Assembly (NCBI GenBank): GCA_946902985.2
Contig: OX336389.2
Span: 149,905,099-149,969,098 of the forward strand
DNA from: Meconema thalassinum
Lineage: Eukaryota > Arthropoda > Insecta > Orthoptera > Tettigoniidae
DNA length: 64,000 nt
Direction of reading: 5' to 3'
Positions within the stretch are counted from its first letter, which is position 1, and each line of letters begins with the position of its first letter. Made by a program: the position numbers and the translations under genes. Below the pieces are notes generated by a model. The model saw only the letters and a list, made by a program, of their open reading frames with translations. It had not been told where the DNA came from and ran no database searches. Positions 1 to 11,793 of this stretch are shown piece after piece.

Positions 1-1366
1 GTACACTGGATTCTTATTTGACCAGACGTCATGGGTCTTCGTGAGAATGCCTTTTGGAATGGTCAACAGTGGACCAGCACTTATTCGAGCACTTGATAGT
101 AAGCTCACTGACGAAGTAAAGGAAAATGTAATCTGCTACATTGACGATTTAATTCTATCTTCACCCAACGCCGCAGAACATTTAGTGCATTTGAGAAAGT
201 TATTTGAAAATTTAAGGTAGGCCAATATCAAGGTCAATTTTGGAAAATGTCAATTCTTGAAGAAGGAGATCAACTACTTGGGGCATACTATTGATAAGGA
301 TGGATATCATCCAAACATGCAGAAAGTAGATGCGATCACAAGGTTCCCAAAGCCAACTAAGGTGAAACAAGTCAGAGAATTTGTAGGCGCATGCCAATTC
401 ATCAGCAGCCACTGTCCGAGATACTCTGAAATTATGGCTCCTCTGTATGACTTACTCAAGAAGAATAATAGATGGAAATGGAGTACCGCAGCAGACGACG
501 CTTTTGAGAAAGCAAAGGAGATGCTCAGAAACAACGTTAAACTGGAGTACCCAGACTTTGAGAAGGTGTTCTATATTGAGTCTGATGCATCAAGAATAGG
601 CATTAGTGCAGTCTTATACCAAAAAGACGAGGCAGGCAACAAGCACTACATTGCGTTCACTAGTCGGAAGTTAAAGAAACACGAGGAAAACTACTTTACG
701 ACCGAACTAGAAGCGTTAGCTTTTGTAACAGCTTTGCAAGCGTGGAAAAAAATGCTGCTGGGACACAAGGTTATCATTATTACAGATCACAAAGCACTTC
801 AGTTTATGCTGCAAACTGACATGTCTAGTGATAGATTGACACGTTGGGCTTTGTTCACCCAACAGTTTAACGCCACTATCGTCCATCAGCCTGGGAAAGA
901 CAACTTACTGGCTGATGCTTTATCACGTAACCCTATCAAAAATGTGCAGATACACCATGTACAATTGGAGCAGCAAGATCAAGAGACCGTTAGGAGGTTA
1001 GCCCGAATCGGTGTGTCACAGAAGAGACACGCTCCAATTAGGAAAATGTACAGGTTCCTTAAGGGTTACATCGACAATACTGATGTTGACTATGCAGCTA
1101 CACAGAGAGATTCACGACACTTTGTCTTGAGTGGAGACATTGTATGTAAGTATGCTGACTCTGCGCATACAAAGCTCCGAATAGTCGTGCCACCTAAACT
1201 TGTTGTCAATTTAGTGTGGGTAGCTCATCACGCAACTGGACATGCAGGTCTGGATAAAACTCTTGATACTCTTAAAGAGAGGTTTATTTGGACTAACATG
1301 CGCTCCAGCATTGCTAATGTCATTCGTTCATGTGATAAATGTCAAAGTATGCTTCCGCTCTATTAA
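1..1366 (+). pseudogene. pol: pol fragment, copy A: RT end, RNase H, integrase zinc finger
   Basis: The window opens inside the RT domain, before the YIDD active-site motif (about 140). A TAG at 218-220 interrupts it, where the other two copies have GAG, so this lesion is private to copy A. After the stop the frame is open. It encodes the RT thumb, an RNase H domain (SDAS, TELEAL and TDHKAL blocks carrying the acidic residues) and the integrase HHCC finger (HATGHAG...CDKC). The frame ends at TAA 1364-1366, just after the finger. The catalytic core continues in another frame from 1339. This copy cannot make a complete Pol by ordinary translation. Confidence 0.9.
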
Positions 1367-2232
1367 AAGGAAAACCTAAGGCTATGATCCCCTCTAAACC
1401 AAATGAACTCATGGCGACGGACATATTTGGCCCCTGTCCGAAGGGATACCAGGGTAATCAGTTCCTGTTGGTTACCGTGGATGTCTTCTCGAAATTTGTA
1501 ACAATGAGTCCCATGCAAAACGCTAACACGAGGAACGTTGTAAACAGACTGGAACATGCTGTATTTCCAAAAGCTGGTAAACCAGAATATCTACTATCGG
1601 ATCATGGAGCTCAGTTTACATCCTTAGAATTTACTGCAGATATGGAAAGGCTTGGTATTAAGCACATATTTTCAAGCGTGCGCTATCCGGAATCGAATTC
1701 TTCAGAAAGATATATGGCTGAATTTTCGAAATTTTGTCGAATTTTCTGTCCGAATGATCATTCTGGTTGGGTGAGATTTGTAACCCTTATTGAGGAATGT
1801 CTAAATTCTACAGTGCAGGAGAGCACAGGAGAAGTGCCAATGAGACTTCATCTAGGAAGAAACCCAGAAAGGCCGTGGGACAATCTTTTCAACCATGTTC
1901 CTAGAGATCCCGACCTAGGAAGGCAGCAGAGAATAGACAGAGCGAAAGAACAACTCCAGAAAGCAGCACAAAAACGACTGAAAAGAGTAGCTGGAAAACG
2001 TTTTGGTGCTCCCTTAGAAATTGGAAATCTGGTATTACTACGCAGACCTGTCAAGGCTGATGTAAGTAAGAAAATCTATCCCAAGTTTGGAATAGTGTTT
2101 ATGGGTCCGTTCAGAATTACGAATGCTTATGGAAACAACTGTTATGAACTCTACGATGATGAGAATAATGTCGTATATGGCAAGTTCAATGCTGGAAACT
2201 TGAAGAAATATCATACAAGAGTAAGCCAATAA
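1339..2232 (+). CDS. Integrase catalytic core and C-terminal domain, copy A
   Basis: This 297-codon frame carries the retroviral-type integrase core. The catalytic acids lie in TDIFG, SDHGAQF and NSSERY (a D, D, E arrangement), followed by a basic C-terminal region that ends at an SH3-like stretch (VLLRRPV, FGIVFMGPFRI). It lies in the -1 frame relative to the upstream pol frame and overlaps it by 28 bases. No start codon in good context was identified, so it probably depends on the upstream frame or is a broken continuation. The stop TAA precedes the polypurine tract by about 85 bases. The same break is present in all three copies. Confidence 0.85.
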   Translation: MSKYASALLKGKPKAMIPSKPNELMATDIFGPCPKGYQGNQFLLVTVDVFSKFVTMSPMQNANTRNVVNRLEHAVFPKAGKPEYLLSDHGAQFTSLEFTADMERLGIKHIFSSVRYPESNSSERYMAEFSKFCRIFCPNDHSGWVRFVTLIEECLNSTVQESTGEVPMRLHLGRNPERPWDNLFNHVPRDPDLGRQQRIDRAKEQLQKAAQKRLKRVAGKRFGAPLEIGNLVLLRRPVKADVSKKIYPKFGIVFMGPFRITNAYGNNCYELYDDENNVVYGKFNAGNLKKYHTRVSQ

Positions 2233-2315
2233 TAATTCAATTTCGTGTTTAAGTGAATTCAGATACTTATAACACAGAGTTTAAAGACAATTTGCAACTG
2301 TTTTTAAAACGTGGT

Positions 2316-2325
2316 GAAGGGAGAA
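2316..2325 (+). promoter_or_regulatory. Polypurine tract before LTR 1
   Basis: GAAGGGAGAA lies directly before the TGCCCCCGT start of the LTR, the expected primer for plus-strand DNA synthesis. The same ten bases precede LTR 2 (12742-12751) and LTR 3 (23171-23180). Confidence 0.8.
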
Positions 2326-5300
2326 TGCCCCCGTAAATTGAATTATAGTGAGACCACGGTGGCTGTATTGGCAAATATGAATAAAGTTATGGCTGTCATA
2401 GTTGTGACGTGGATATTCATGACGTAGGCACGGATGACGAAGACTTTATGCAAGTGGGTTGGTTGAACTGAGATTCTTGGTGAGGTCATGATTTTGTTCG
2501 AGAAAGATCTGAGATTTACGACGCAGTCGCAAGGAAACGTGGAATTGTGCTGAGGAAGAAGTTACGCTATTGGAGGAGAGACTCGAACCAATGAATGATA
2601 GTTTGGAGGGAGACGGAGATTACTGAATCTACCATATTTAATTACTTTTGGAATGCAGAATTGTGGAAATCTATTTTCAGTTATGGCATTGATTTGGAAT
2701 TTTGAAGAAATTATTTTTGAGTTTTGAAATTTGAAAATCCGTCAAGTATAGCCAAAGTTAGAACTTCCAGTAATGACGGAGAAACAAGCTATGGAAGGGA
2801 TGGATACGCCCCTTAAGAAGTTGATAAAAGGCCTTGCACAGCAGAGAGAAGCTCTGATATCTCATTTTCTCGTGTCTTATAGTGGGTTTTCTGATTATCA
2901 TATTGTCAGACGTCGAGTGATTCAGTGAAGCAAGTCGTCTTTAGCGTGTGGTAAAGCCCACCGCATTGAACGAGCACGGAGCAGTGCAGCAGTTCCATTT
3001 TACGGTTTTTGAAACTAGGCGAAGTTGAAACGCACACATAAACGAGTCTACAAGATAATATATCAAGAGTTAGCGACTGCCTTTAAGCTAATTCTATTGT
3101 GCATTACAGTATTAAAGTGTGTAGTAAAGTTGAACATTTTCACGATTATAATTTGGAAGATATTGGCAATTTAAGACTGCAGACAAAAGTGATTTTCTCG
3201 CCACCTGAGAAGCACTTTTATAACACCACATTCTACGCTACGGCTGACACGTGTATTGCAACGGTGATACAGAATATTGCATTTGGTCATACAACGCTAC
3301 ATTCTACAATGCAACATTATAATCTGGCAGTACTTTCGACTATTATTTTAACAAAAGTGGAGATGGAAGACTAAATCTTTAATGCAATTGGGACATATAT
3401 CAATGGAGTGAAATAGCAGCATGGAACTTCGCTAATCGTCTTTCTACAAAAGCGAGCATGTAGTGAACATCCAACTACACTCATGCATCGTAGTCCAACG
3501 CTGAATTATATCAAATGGCAGTGGAAATATTTTCATACTCTACAATTATGAACATTTCTGCGGAAATAATTGCAATAAACTTCATGGCGAATTGCTACCA
3601 GAACTTCAGGGAACTATCAAGAGAGGCCAGGGTAGACCCGGCTCACAAAGAAGAGTTTTGCCAGAAGGATGTCTATCGCCTACACGGAGCAGTGCAATTT
3701 CCGGAGGAGGAAGCAGTTCTATTCTCCGAGGGCGCTGGTTCCAGGTTCGAGGTCGGAGCACATCTTTACGTTGGTGAAATGGAACTAACAGCAGTCTTCT
3801 TTGGAAGATTTTCCTCTAGAACTTCAATCAACAGATAAGGTAGTCGTGAACGTTTCTTGTTTTATTTGAGCCATTTAGCGATATCTGAGCAACTATTTTT
3901 CCCGTATTTTCTGTCCCATATATTTTGCCCCATATTCTTGCTTGATATTTCTGTACTCCGTACACTTTGATGATTTATGCCTTTTTCGACGATTTTTTTG
4001 AGACATTGTTATGTCATTGGCATATTTAAATAATTTTGGATCAGTTGAGACTGATATTATATATTATTTCAGTAATTTGCATATTTTTGTAGTCACGATT
4101 TGACTGTAAAGTTAACGATTTTCTATGGCAAATTTGAATTCAGACAGCGTGTCATTTTATTAAAGTAATTCTATTCAGTAAATTACATTGACCAATTTTC
4201 TGTCATCCTCAAGAAAGAAGAATAATTAAAAGATTTTAGAGCGTTAAAATCTATTACTGTATCGACGATCTTGGAAATACTAGTCGTTTTATGAACATGA
4301 TTGCAACATTGACATTTATCGTCAGTTCTGAAATACCATTGCATTATAGACAATTTTATGAAATATAAACTTTGATTACGATTTATTGAATACACTATAG
4401 TAATGAACATTTGATAGGAGTTTTTCTCAATTCTAGATTGGAACAATAATGTTTGCATTCCACAGTCTAATTGGATTCTATTCGATTATTTATGCAGTTT
4501 AGATGAACTTTGATTGAAGATAGTATTTTTATACTGCGATACTTTGAAGATATTAATCTCAATTTTGATAGACCAGGGAGGCGTGTCTAATCGTATTTGC
4601 TATTAAATTTATTTGTGATTGGCAAATTTTTACTTCATATCGATTCATGAATGAAACCCACGAAGGTTAAATATAACAACAGTTTTGATACAATTAATGA
4701 ATATAAGAATTTTTAAAGTGGAACTATGGATGTATAATCGTTAGTTCAGTGGACGTGTAAAAGTCGCTGATGAATAATGCCCTTGAATAAGTGAAGGAGA
4801 TTCCCACAGTAATATTAATGAAGTTGAATTTATAAGTGGAGGTTTTTGTATGTATTGTGGAAGATTTTGATGCCATATATATGGAGATATATGATGAGTT
4901 CTGGGCCTATTTTGTGCAATTTTGTGCGTTTTGAGCGAGGTATTTTTCCGCTGAGTATATTGTCCAGGTCCTTTGAAAATTAATGATGTGAAGTTGCTGT
5001 TAAAATTAACAAGAGTGTTTAAATAATTTGAGATAACGGTTTTGAATGGAGGTTACCGTCACAAATAATAATAATAATTATTAAACCTTATTAAACCTGA
5101 ATGTATAATTTAAATATAACTAACCTTCATTGGTCGATTATATCAACACGATTTAAGTAATTATCAACCGGATAGACGTGTGGTTTAATGTATTTCTAAA
5201 ATAAATAATATAAATATTGTAAATAATTATGTAAATATCTTTAATAATAATTTGATATGAAAGGGATTAATAGAGGCTTGTATAAATTTTTCAATTGTCG

Positions 5301-6250
5301 TTTGACAATGTTATAAACAATTCATAATTGTTATAAATAATTAATGAACAATTTGTTATAAACAATTTAAAATGTTATTATACTCTAAACAACGCTAGTT
5401 AAACAATTGGATTAACAATTAAACAAGGTTTGGGATTATTAGAGTAATCCAGTAATATTTGATTGGAGCATTTAAAAGATTTGCGTGATAATATTTGAGT
5501 TGAGTTGAGGACATTTAAAGTGTTTTGAAAAGGAGCTAGGCTCTGAGGTAACTAGCATATGCTAACGTTGGCTGGACAGGTGGGTCCATTTGACGATGCG
5601 AGCATGCAACATGGTGTAGGGTGTATCGCAGCTGGCCAGACAACTGTATGACAGAGGCCAAGGTCACCTACATAGCAGCCTTGCAGTTATAAATAAAATG
5701 TGATGTTTATGAAAAAGGAAAACAATTGCTACATGTCTCGTCCCAACTCCCTTATCCATCCCAAGTGTATTATTATTATTACATTCTTTTGAGCTAGAAA
5801 GCTGAAATTTTGTATGCAAAGTCTACAAGTCCTACAGGAGGACATGATTATATTGACAATGGCTTCTGATCGCCACGTTTATTTTGTTGTTCAATTTTTG
5901 TTATATTATTCCTTTATGTGAAATAAATCATTGTACAGTTTAAAGTTTCTTGTTTCCGTTTTGGTTCATTTTAAATATCATGGTGGAGGTTATTGTGAGG
6001 GCATACTTTAAGTGATCCAGTTGGCAACCCAGACCCGAGATTAATTTGAATAGGTAAGTAAAGGTAAGTATGAACCCCCGTATATTTTGGTGTGTTCCAC
6101 AATATTTTCTTGTTAACTACTGTGCTCTAATCTCGATAGTATCTGTCAGTGCCATTTTCATTGATGTAGCTGTGCCGGTGCGATTGATTATTGGCAATCC
6201 GATTGAGGGGGCGGATATCTGACAGCCTACTATCCGGGTTAACGGGGACA
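2326..6250 (+). repeat. LTR 1 (3925 bp)
   Basis: The boundaries come from a polypurine tract on the left, a PBS-like TTGGCGACCC shortly after the right edge, and matching inverted ends (TGCCCCCGTAA and TTAACGGGGACA). The right edge is confirmed independently by the outer end of LTR 3. The interior is AT-rich. It contains short open frames at 3099-3374 and 3515-3838 that recur in every copy, but they resemble nothing I know and LTR identity alone explains their conservation. The minus-strand frames also look like chance. The length is far above the usual few hundred bases for gypsy LTRs. Confidence 0.88.
5688..5927 (+). promoter_or_regulatory. Possible core promoter and polyadenylation signals in LTR 1
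   Basis: TATAAATA at 5688-5695 could be a TATA box, but it overlaps an AATAAA (5692-5697). A second AATAAA lies at 5922-5927. If the first is the TATA box and the second the poly(A) signal, R would be about 200 bases and U3 about 3.4 kb. An alternative TATA-like GATAAAAGG lies near 2823. Two consensus splice donors (AGGTAAGT) lie in U5 at about 6052 and 6062. All of this is inferred from motifs only. Confidence 0.35.
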
Positions 6251-6446
6251 GTAGGATTGGCGACCCTAAAACGTGGGGCACGTTCAACAAAACTGGATTA
6301 CCAGGTTGAACGCCAGTAGGATTGGCGCCGCAATTCGGTGGGGCTCGATCAGCAAAACATTGGATTACCAAGTTATTGCAGTAGCATTGGCACCGCAATT
6401 TTGTGGAGTGCTCGAATAACATTGGATTACCAAGTTATCGATGTGA
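6251..6446 (+). repeat. Three 65-bp repeats carrying PBS-like sequence, copy B leader
   Basis: The leader directly after the LTR contains three diverged tandem units starting at 6251, 6316 and 6381. Each opens with GTAGGATTGGCG or a close variant, has a GTGGGGC-type block about 15 bases later, and ends with TGGATTACCA. The first, adjacent to the LTR, is the likely tRNA primer-binding site (TTGGCGACCC). The others look like extra PBS copies. The same structure follows LTR 2. Confidence 0.75.
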
Positions 6447-6954
6447 ATGGGATTGTGAAGACTCAAATAAAGAGGTTGATTCTTTGTTAGATGTCTTGGC
6501 CAATTGTAGAATTTGAGAGTGTGATTATATAGGGATTAAATGTTGTGTTGTATTAGGAAAATTACACTCAGAAAAGATCAGATCTTATACAACTTGAGAG
6601 AGGTTAAATAGGCTGGAAACCTAGAAAAATCGCCTATGATCTGGAGTCTTATTTTATTTGACCGGCTTATGACATGTTTAGTCATATTAAAGATAAAATT
6701 AAATTATTTGGATTGTAAATGTAAATTATTTGTGTTAGGATATTTTAAAATGAACCAAAGAAATTTGAACATGTAATTGAGTTTATTTCAACATGAAGTG
6801 TCTACGAAGGTTAATTATAAGGTAATTATAAGTTAGATTTAAGACAGAAAATTGCTCAAACTTTATATATGGTGAAAAATGTTGCTCAGATGTTGTTATT
6901 TTGCTCTGTTTGATGTATGTCCCTAAAGCAGTCTATTATTGAAATATTATTGAA
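6447..6954 (+). other. Untranslated leader between LTR 1 and gag (copy B)
   Basis: About 500 bases of AT-rich sequence without a supported gene. It lies between the PBS repeats and the gag start, where a packaging signal would be expected. The matching stretch in copy C is 16874-17381. Confidence 0.5.
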
Positions 6955-9402
6955 ATGGCAGATGAGAGTATGAGAATGATGTTGGAGGAGCTGAAAGCTA
7001 GCATGAATAACAGTATGAAGCAGATGATGGAGGAGAATTCTAGTAATATGTCTATTAGAATGGAGGAGAATGCTAGTAATATGTCTGCTAATTTAAAAGC
7101 TAGCATGAATGAAAGCATGAAGGAGATGGAAGCTAGGAATGCTAGTCGAACGAAGCAGATGCTGGATGAAAATTTGAAAGTTCTTCAGACCAGTTCTGCA
7201 AACTTAGAAAATGATATGTCACGTTTACAGATCAGTACCCAGGGAATCGAGAATGCTGTAACTGACATGCGCACAGACGTGTCCAATGTGCATAAAGATG
7301 TTTCAGATGTTAAGACTGATGTTTCTAAGGTACAGAAAGATCTTACTATGTTGAATCTTGATGTTGCTAATGTCCGGGGTGATATTTCATGTGCTAGAGC
7401 AGAAGTAATTGTTGTTAGGAATGATGTTGCTACTGTACAAGATAAGGTAGAAGAGGTTCAAAGAGAGATTAAAAATGTTCGAACCGATGTGTCAAATGTT
7501 CAAGTAGACATAAATAATATTCATTCTGATGTAAATGAGATGCAAAGCGACATCAATAAGATACAAGTAGAAGTGAATACAGTTTTTGTAGACATTGCTA
7601 AAGTTCAAACTGATGTTAATAAAGTTCTAGAAGAAATTGAAACTTCAAAAACGCTTTGTACTCGTAACATTAGTGCTTTAACAACTAGGTTGGTTGACGA
7701 GTCTGTTAGGACAACAGCTTCTTTAGCTGGATTAAAATATGATGTAGAGGTCATGAGAACCCAAGTCTTAGATCATAATCGTTTACTTAAGGAAGACATT
7801 GAAGTAGATATTGCGGAAATGTTAACTGAAAATGTAACGGTTTGGAAAGATGAATGGAACAGGTCAAGTGGGGAACATGTCACTCAGATTCAGGAGCGAA
7901 TTGAACGAAAACTTGCCAGTACACAAGTAGACATAAATAATGAAGTAGTTCAAATTAGAAAGGATTTGAGTATAAGGATGGATTCGCTATCCGAAAAGCA
8001 GGTAGAGGATAGAACTCAAATAGGTCAGGACGTGCAAGCATTAAAGACCGCGTTAGAGGAAAAAATTCATAAGGTTGTCTCTGATGTCAATGAAACTACG
8101 AGCAAACTCCAGAATTTGAAACTAGGAGAAGCTAGCATGATGGAAACCTATAAAGAAGAGTTGATTAGGAAAGTCATCACGGAAATCACAGATAAGGATC
8201 CAGAAGGATTGACTTGTGAAGAGGATAGGAATTACGTCAGAAGATGTAACCTCGCTACAGAAGAGAGAGATATTAGTCCTGAGGAACGTATATCCAGATT
8301 TCGGGAAGAAGAAGAGGATAGGAATATTGAACCTGAATGGAAATATCGTGATAGTGGGAAGAATTATGTGGATCCATATCCGAGAAATGTGACAGTCATC
8401 CGAAACTTTGAGGACAAACCTCAAAAATTTAGTAATACTGATAGTCTAACACCGATAGAATATATCAGGAACCTTAAAGACTATTTTATTGAAGCTCATA
8501 TTCCCAGAGAAAGAGAGATGAGAATCGTAGAAAGATTTCTAGCTGGAGGACCCCTTGAATGGTTCTGAGCATTTCGGTACACTGTCAGTAATTTTGACGA
8601 ATTTGCAGAGGCACTGATAAAACGATTCTGGTCAATAGAAGCACAGAATTCATTAAGAGCTGAGGTATACTCGAGGAAGTATTCAGGTACTCTTCCAACA
8701 CGGTACGCTGATTTCTTCACGAGCCAGTTATCGCGCTTGAGATTTTTGCAACCCCCATTGTCGACAGAGCAGTTGATAGATGCTATTTCTCGTATGCTGC
8801 CTGTGGAAGTGAGAAGACTCATCATATCGTCAAATATCAGGGATTTGACCAGTATGGACGAACTATTGAGAAGGCTTGACTACACGAGTCCGATGCCAAA
8901 TGTGGTTCAGAAAGGACAGAGGCACGAATTCAAAGACATTAATACAGTCTACATGGATCAAGTTCAGCAAACTGATAAGCCTGCCGATGAAGAGAAAACT
9001 GAAAATGTAGGTCCTCTTAGGAATAATTATTTTCGCAACAGATCACAAGGTTACCGTCCATATCAGCAAAGACGAGGCTGGAACAATAATAGAGGGAATT
9101 ATAATAATGGAAGAGGTAGATACTACAATAACCAGGGCTACAATAGAAACTACAACAGAAATAACCAGTACCAGAATCGAAATCAGAATTCTCAAGGTCA
9201 GGTTATGACACCCGACAAGTATCAAGAGAGAGAGAAAGAAAGTCAGCAGTATCTGAAGGAATTACGAGAGAAGGAAGCTGAAAACCAGAAGAAAAGACAG
9301 GATGTAGTGATCGATCCTGGTCCTTCTACAAGCCAGCAGGGGAACTTTGAGATTGGTAACACAAAAAAACGCCGATTTCTCAACGACAGTGAGAAACTAT
9401 GA
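6955..9402 (+). pseudogene. gag: gag, copy B (one in-frame TGA)
   Basis: One frame from ATG 6955 to TGA 9400-9402, interrupted once by TGA at 8566-8568. Residues about 104-225 are a striking heptad coiled coil, with about 17 consecutive seven-residue units of the DVSNVHK / DVSKVQK type. Further on comes a gag-like helical region that spans the TGA (the residues after it include a conserved-looking FAEALIKRFW segment). The C-terminus is rich in Asn, Arg, Tyr and Gln (about 9060-9200) and replaces the usual CCHC knuckle, which is absent. The protein would form the capsid and bind RNA. Pol overlaps in the +1 frame. The same TGA occurs in copy C, so it is either an inherited lesion or a read-through codon. 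Confidence 0.85.
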
Positions 9403-11793
9403 ATGCATTGCCACACCAAACCTAATTACCATTAATGAAATTTACGAAGTAACTGATGAGGATTTATTAGAAGAGAGGGGAATCGTCAAAGAGGAAAGAC
9501 CATGTGCCTTACCTATTATTTCTGTACTGATAGATGGCCAACAGTACAAAGCTCTTATGGATACCGGCGCAATTATTTCTATCATTTCCGATGAATGCTA
9601 TCAAAGTCTGTTAAAAGGAGAAAACATGACAGTTTTACCTGTTTCTACCGTCAAAGTGAGAGGAATTTTCCAAGACAAGGCAGTGAAATGCAAGATCCAA
9701 ATGTTGTTGAACTTTGAAATTAATGGAAGGAATTATGAACAGATCTTTATTGTGGCGAACAAGATCCATTTCGATATTGTGCTAGGAATCGATTTTATAT
9801 CGAAAGTTGGAGCCATTATTGATATGAAGAATAGGATTATTAGCTTTAATGATGGGTACATGATCACAGAAGAGATCGAAGAACAGGACGGGAAAAACAG
9901 TCTGGAGATAGACCTTAGGGAAGAGATTTTAAATACCATTATCAATGAAGTGGAGATTCTAACAGAAATACCCAGTAGAAAAACTGAAGGATTTGAAGAA
10001 ATTCATGGGGAATTTGAGGATTTGATAAAGGAATTCCAAGATATTTTTGATGAAAAGCCTGGATTGATTAAAGACTATAAGTATAAAATAAGGCTGACCG
10101 ATGAAACCCCTTACCAAAAGAGAATATACCCCATACCTGAGAAATACTACCAAGAAGTACGAGGGTTGATCAGAAAAATGGAGGTAGACGGGATTATTAA
10201 AAAACAGGCGTCGTCTTACATAAACCCCATCACTGTAGTCAAGAAAAGTAATGGTCAGATACGTCTTTGTCTCGATGCTCGGACCATCAACTTAAAGATT
10301 CTTCCAGAAAATGACCGACCACCTAAGATTAGAGATCTGCTTAGAAAGTTCAAAGGGAGAGCATGTTTCAGTGTTCTTGACTTGACATCTTCGTTTTACC
10401 AAGTTCAACTGGAAGAAGAAAGTATGCAGTACACTGGATTCTTATTTGACCAGACGTCATGGGTCTTCGTGAGAATGCCTTTTGGAATGGTCAACAGTGG
10501 ACCAGCACTTATTCGAGCACTTGATAGTAAGCTCACTGACGAAGTAAAGGAAAATGTAATCTGCTACATTGACGATTTAATTCTATCTTCACCCAACGCC
10601 GCAGAACATTTAGTGCATTTGAGAAAGTTGTTTGAAAATTTAAGGGAGGCCAATATCAAGGTCAATTTTGGAAAATGTCAATTCTTGAAGAAGGAGATCA
10701 ACTACTTGGGGCATACTATTGATAAGGATGGATATCATCCAAACATGCAGAAAGTAGAGGTGATCACAAGGTTCCCAAAGCCAACTAAGGTGAAACAAGT
10801 CAGAGAATTTGTAGGCGCATGCCAATTCATCAGCAGCCACTGTCCGAGATACTCTGAAATTATGGCTCCTCTGTATGACTTACTCAAGAAGAATAATAGA
10901 TGGAAATGGAGTACCGCAGCAGACGATGCTTTTGAGAAAGCAAAGGAGATGCTCAGAAACAACGTTAAACTGGAGTACCCAGACTTTGAGAAGGTGTTCT
11001 ATATTGAGTCTGATGCATCAAGAATAGGCATTAGTGCAGTCTTATACCAAAAAGACGAGGCAGGCAACAAGCACTACATTGCGTTCACTAGTCGGAAGTT
11101 AAAGAAACACGAGGAAAACTACTTTACGACCGAACTAGAAGCGTTAGCTTTTGTAACAGCTTTGCAAGCGTGGAAAAAATGCTGCTGGGACACAAGGTTA
11201 TCATTATTACAGATCACAAAGCACTTCAGTTTATGCTGCAAACTGACATGTCTAGTGATAGATTGACACGTTGGGCTTTGTTCACCCAACAGTTTAACGC
11301 CACTATCGTCCATCAGCCTGGGAAAGACAACTTACTGGCTGATGCTTTATCACGTAACCCTATCAAAAATGTGCAGATACACCATGTACAATTGGAGCAG
11401 CAAGATCAAGAGACCGTTAGGAGGTTAGCCCGAATCGGTGTGTCACAGAAGAGACACGCTCCAATTAGGAAAATGTACAGGTTCCTTAAGGGTTACATGG
11501 ACAATACTGATGTTGACTATGCAGCTACACAGAGAGATTCACGACACTTTGTCTTGAGTGGAGACATTGTATGTAAGTATGTTGACTCTGCGCATACAAA
11601 GCTCCGAATAGTCGTGCCACCTAAACTTGTTGTCAATTTAGTGTGGGTAGCTCATCACGCAACTGGACATGCAGGTCTGGATAAAACTCTTGATACTCTT
11701 AAAGAGAGGTTTATTTGGACTAACATGCGCTCCAGCATTGCTAATGTCATTCGTTCATGTGATAAATGTCAAAGTATGCTTCCGCTCTATTAA
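9347..11793 (+). pseudogene. pol: pol, copy B: protease, RT, RNase H, integrase finger (frameshifted)
   Basis: The open frame starts in the +1 frame inside the end of gag (overlap 9347-9402) and has no ATG before the protease. The aspartic protease motif LMDTGA lies near 9556. The RT follows with LCLDARTIN, FSVLDLTSSF, VRMPFGMVN and the catalytic YIDD (about 10567), and then RNase H. A one-base loss in an A run near 11178 (six A where the other copies have seven) shifts the frame, and the remainder continues at 11170-11793 through the HHCC integrase finger. This break is private to copy B. Confidence 0.9.

Noticed and set aside
2232..2325. Possible env gene after integrase
   Set aside because: Only about 90 bases separate the integrase stop from the LTR.
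3099..3838. Short ORFs of 91 and 107 codons in the LTRs, repeated in each copy
   Set aside because: Conservation follows from LTR identity; no family resemblance and no promoter or splice context.
6117..6422. Minus-strand 101-codon ORF over the LTR end
   Set aside because: It spans the LTR/leader junction and PBS repeats, so it is a by-product of repeat sequence.
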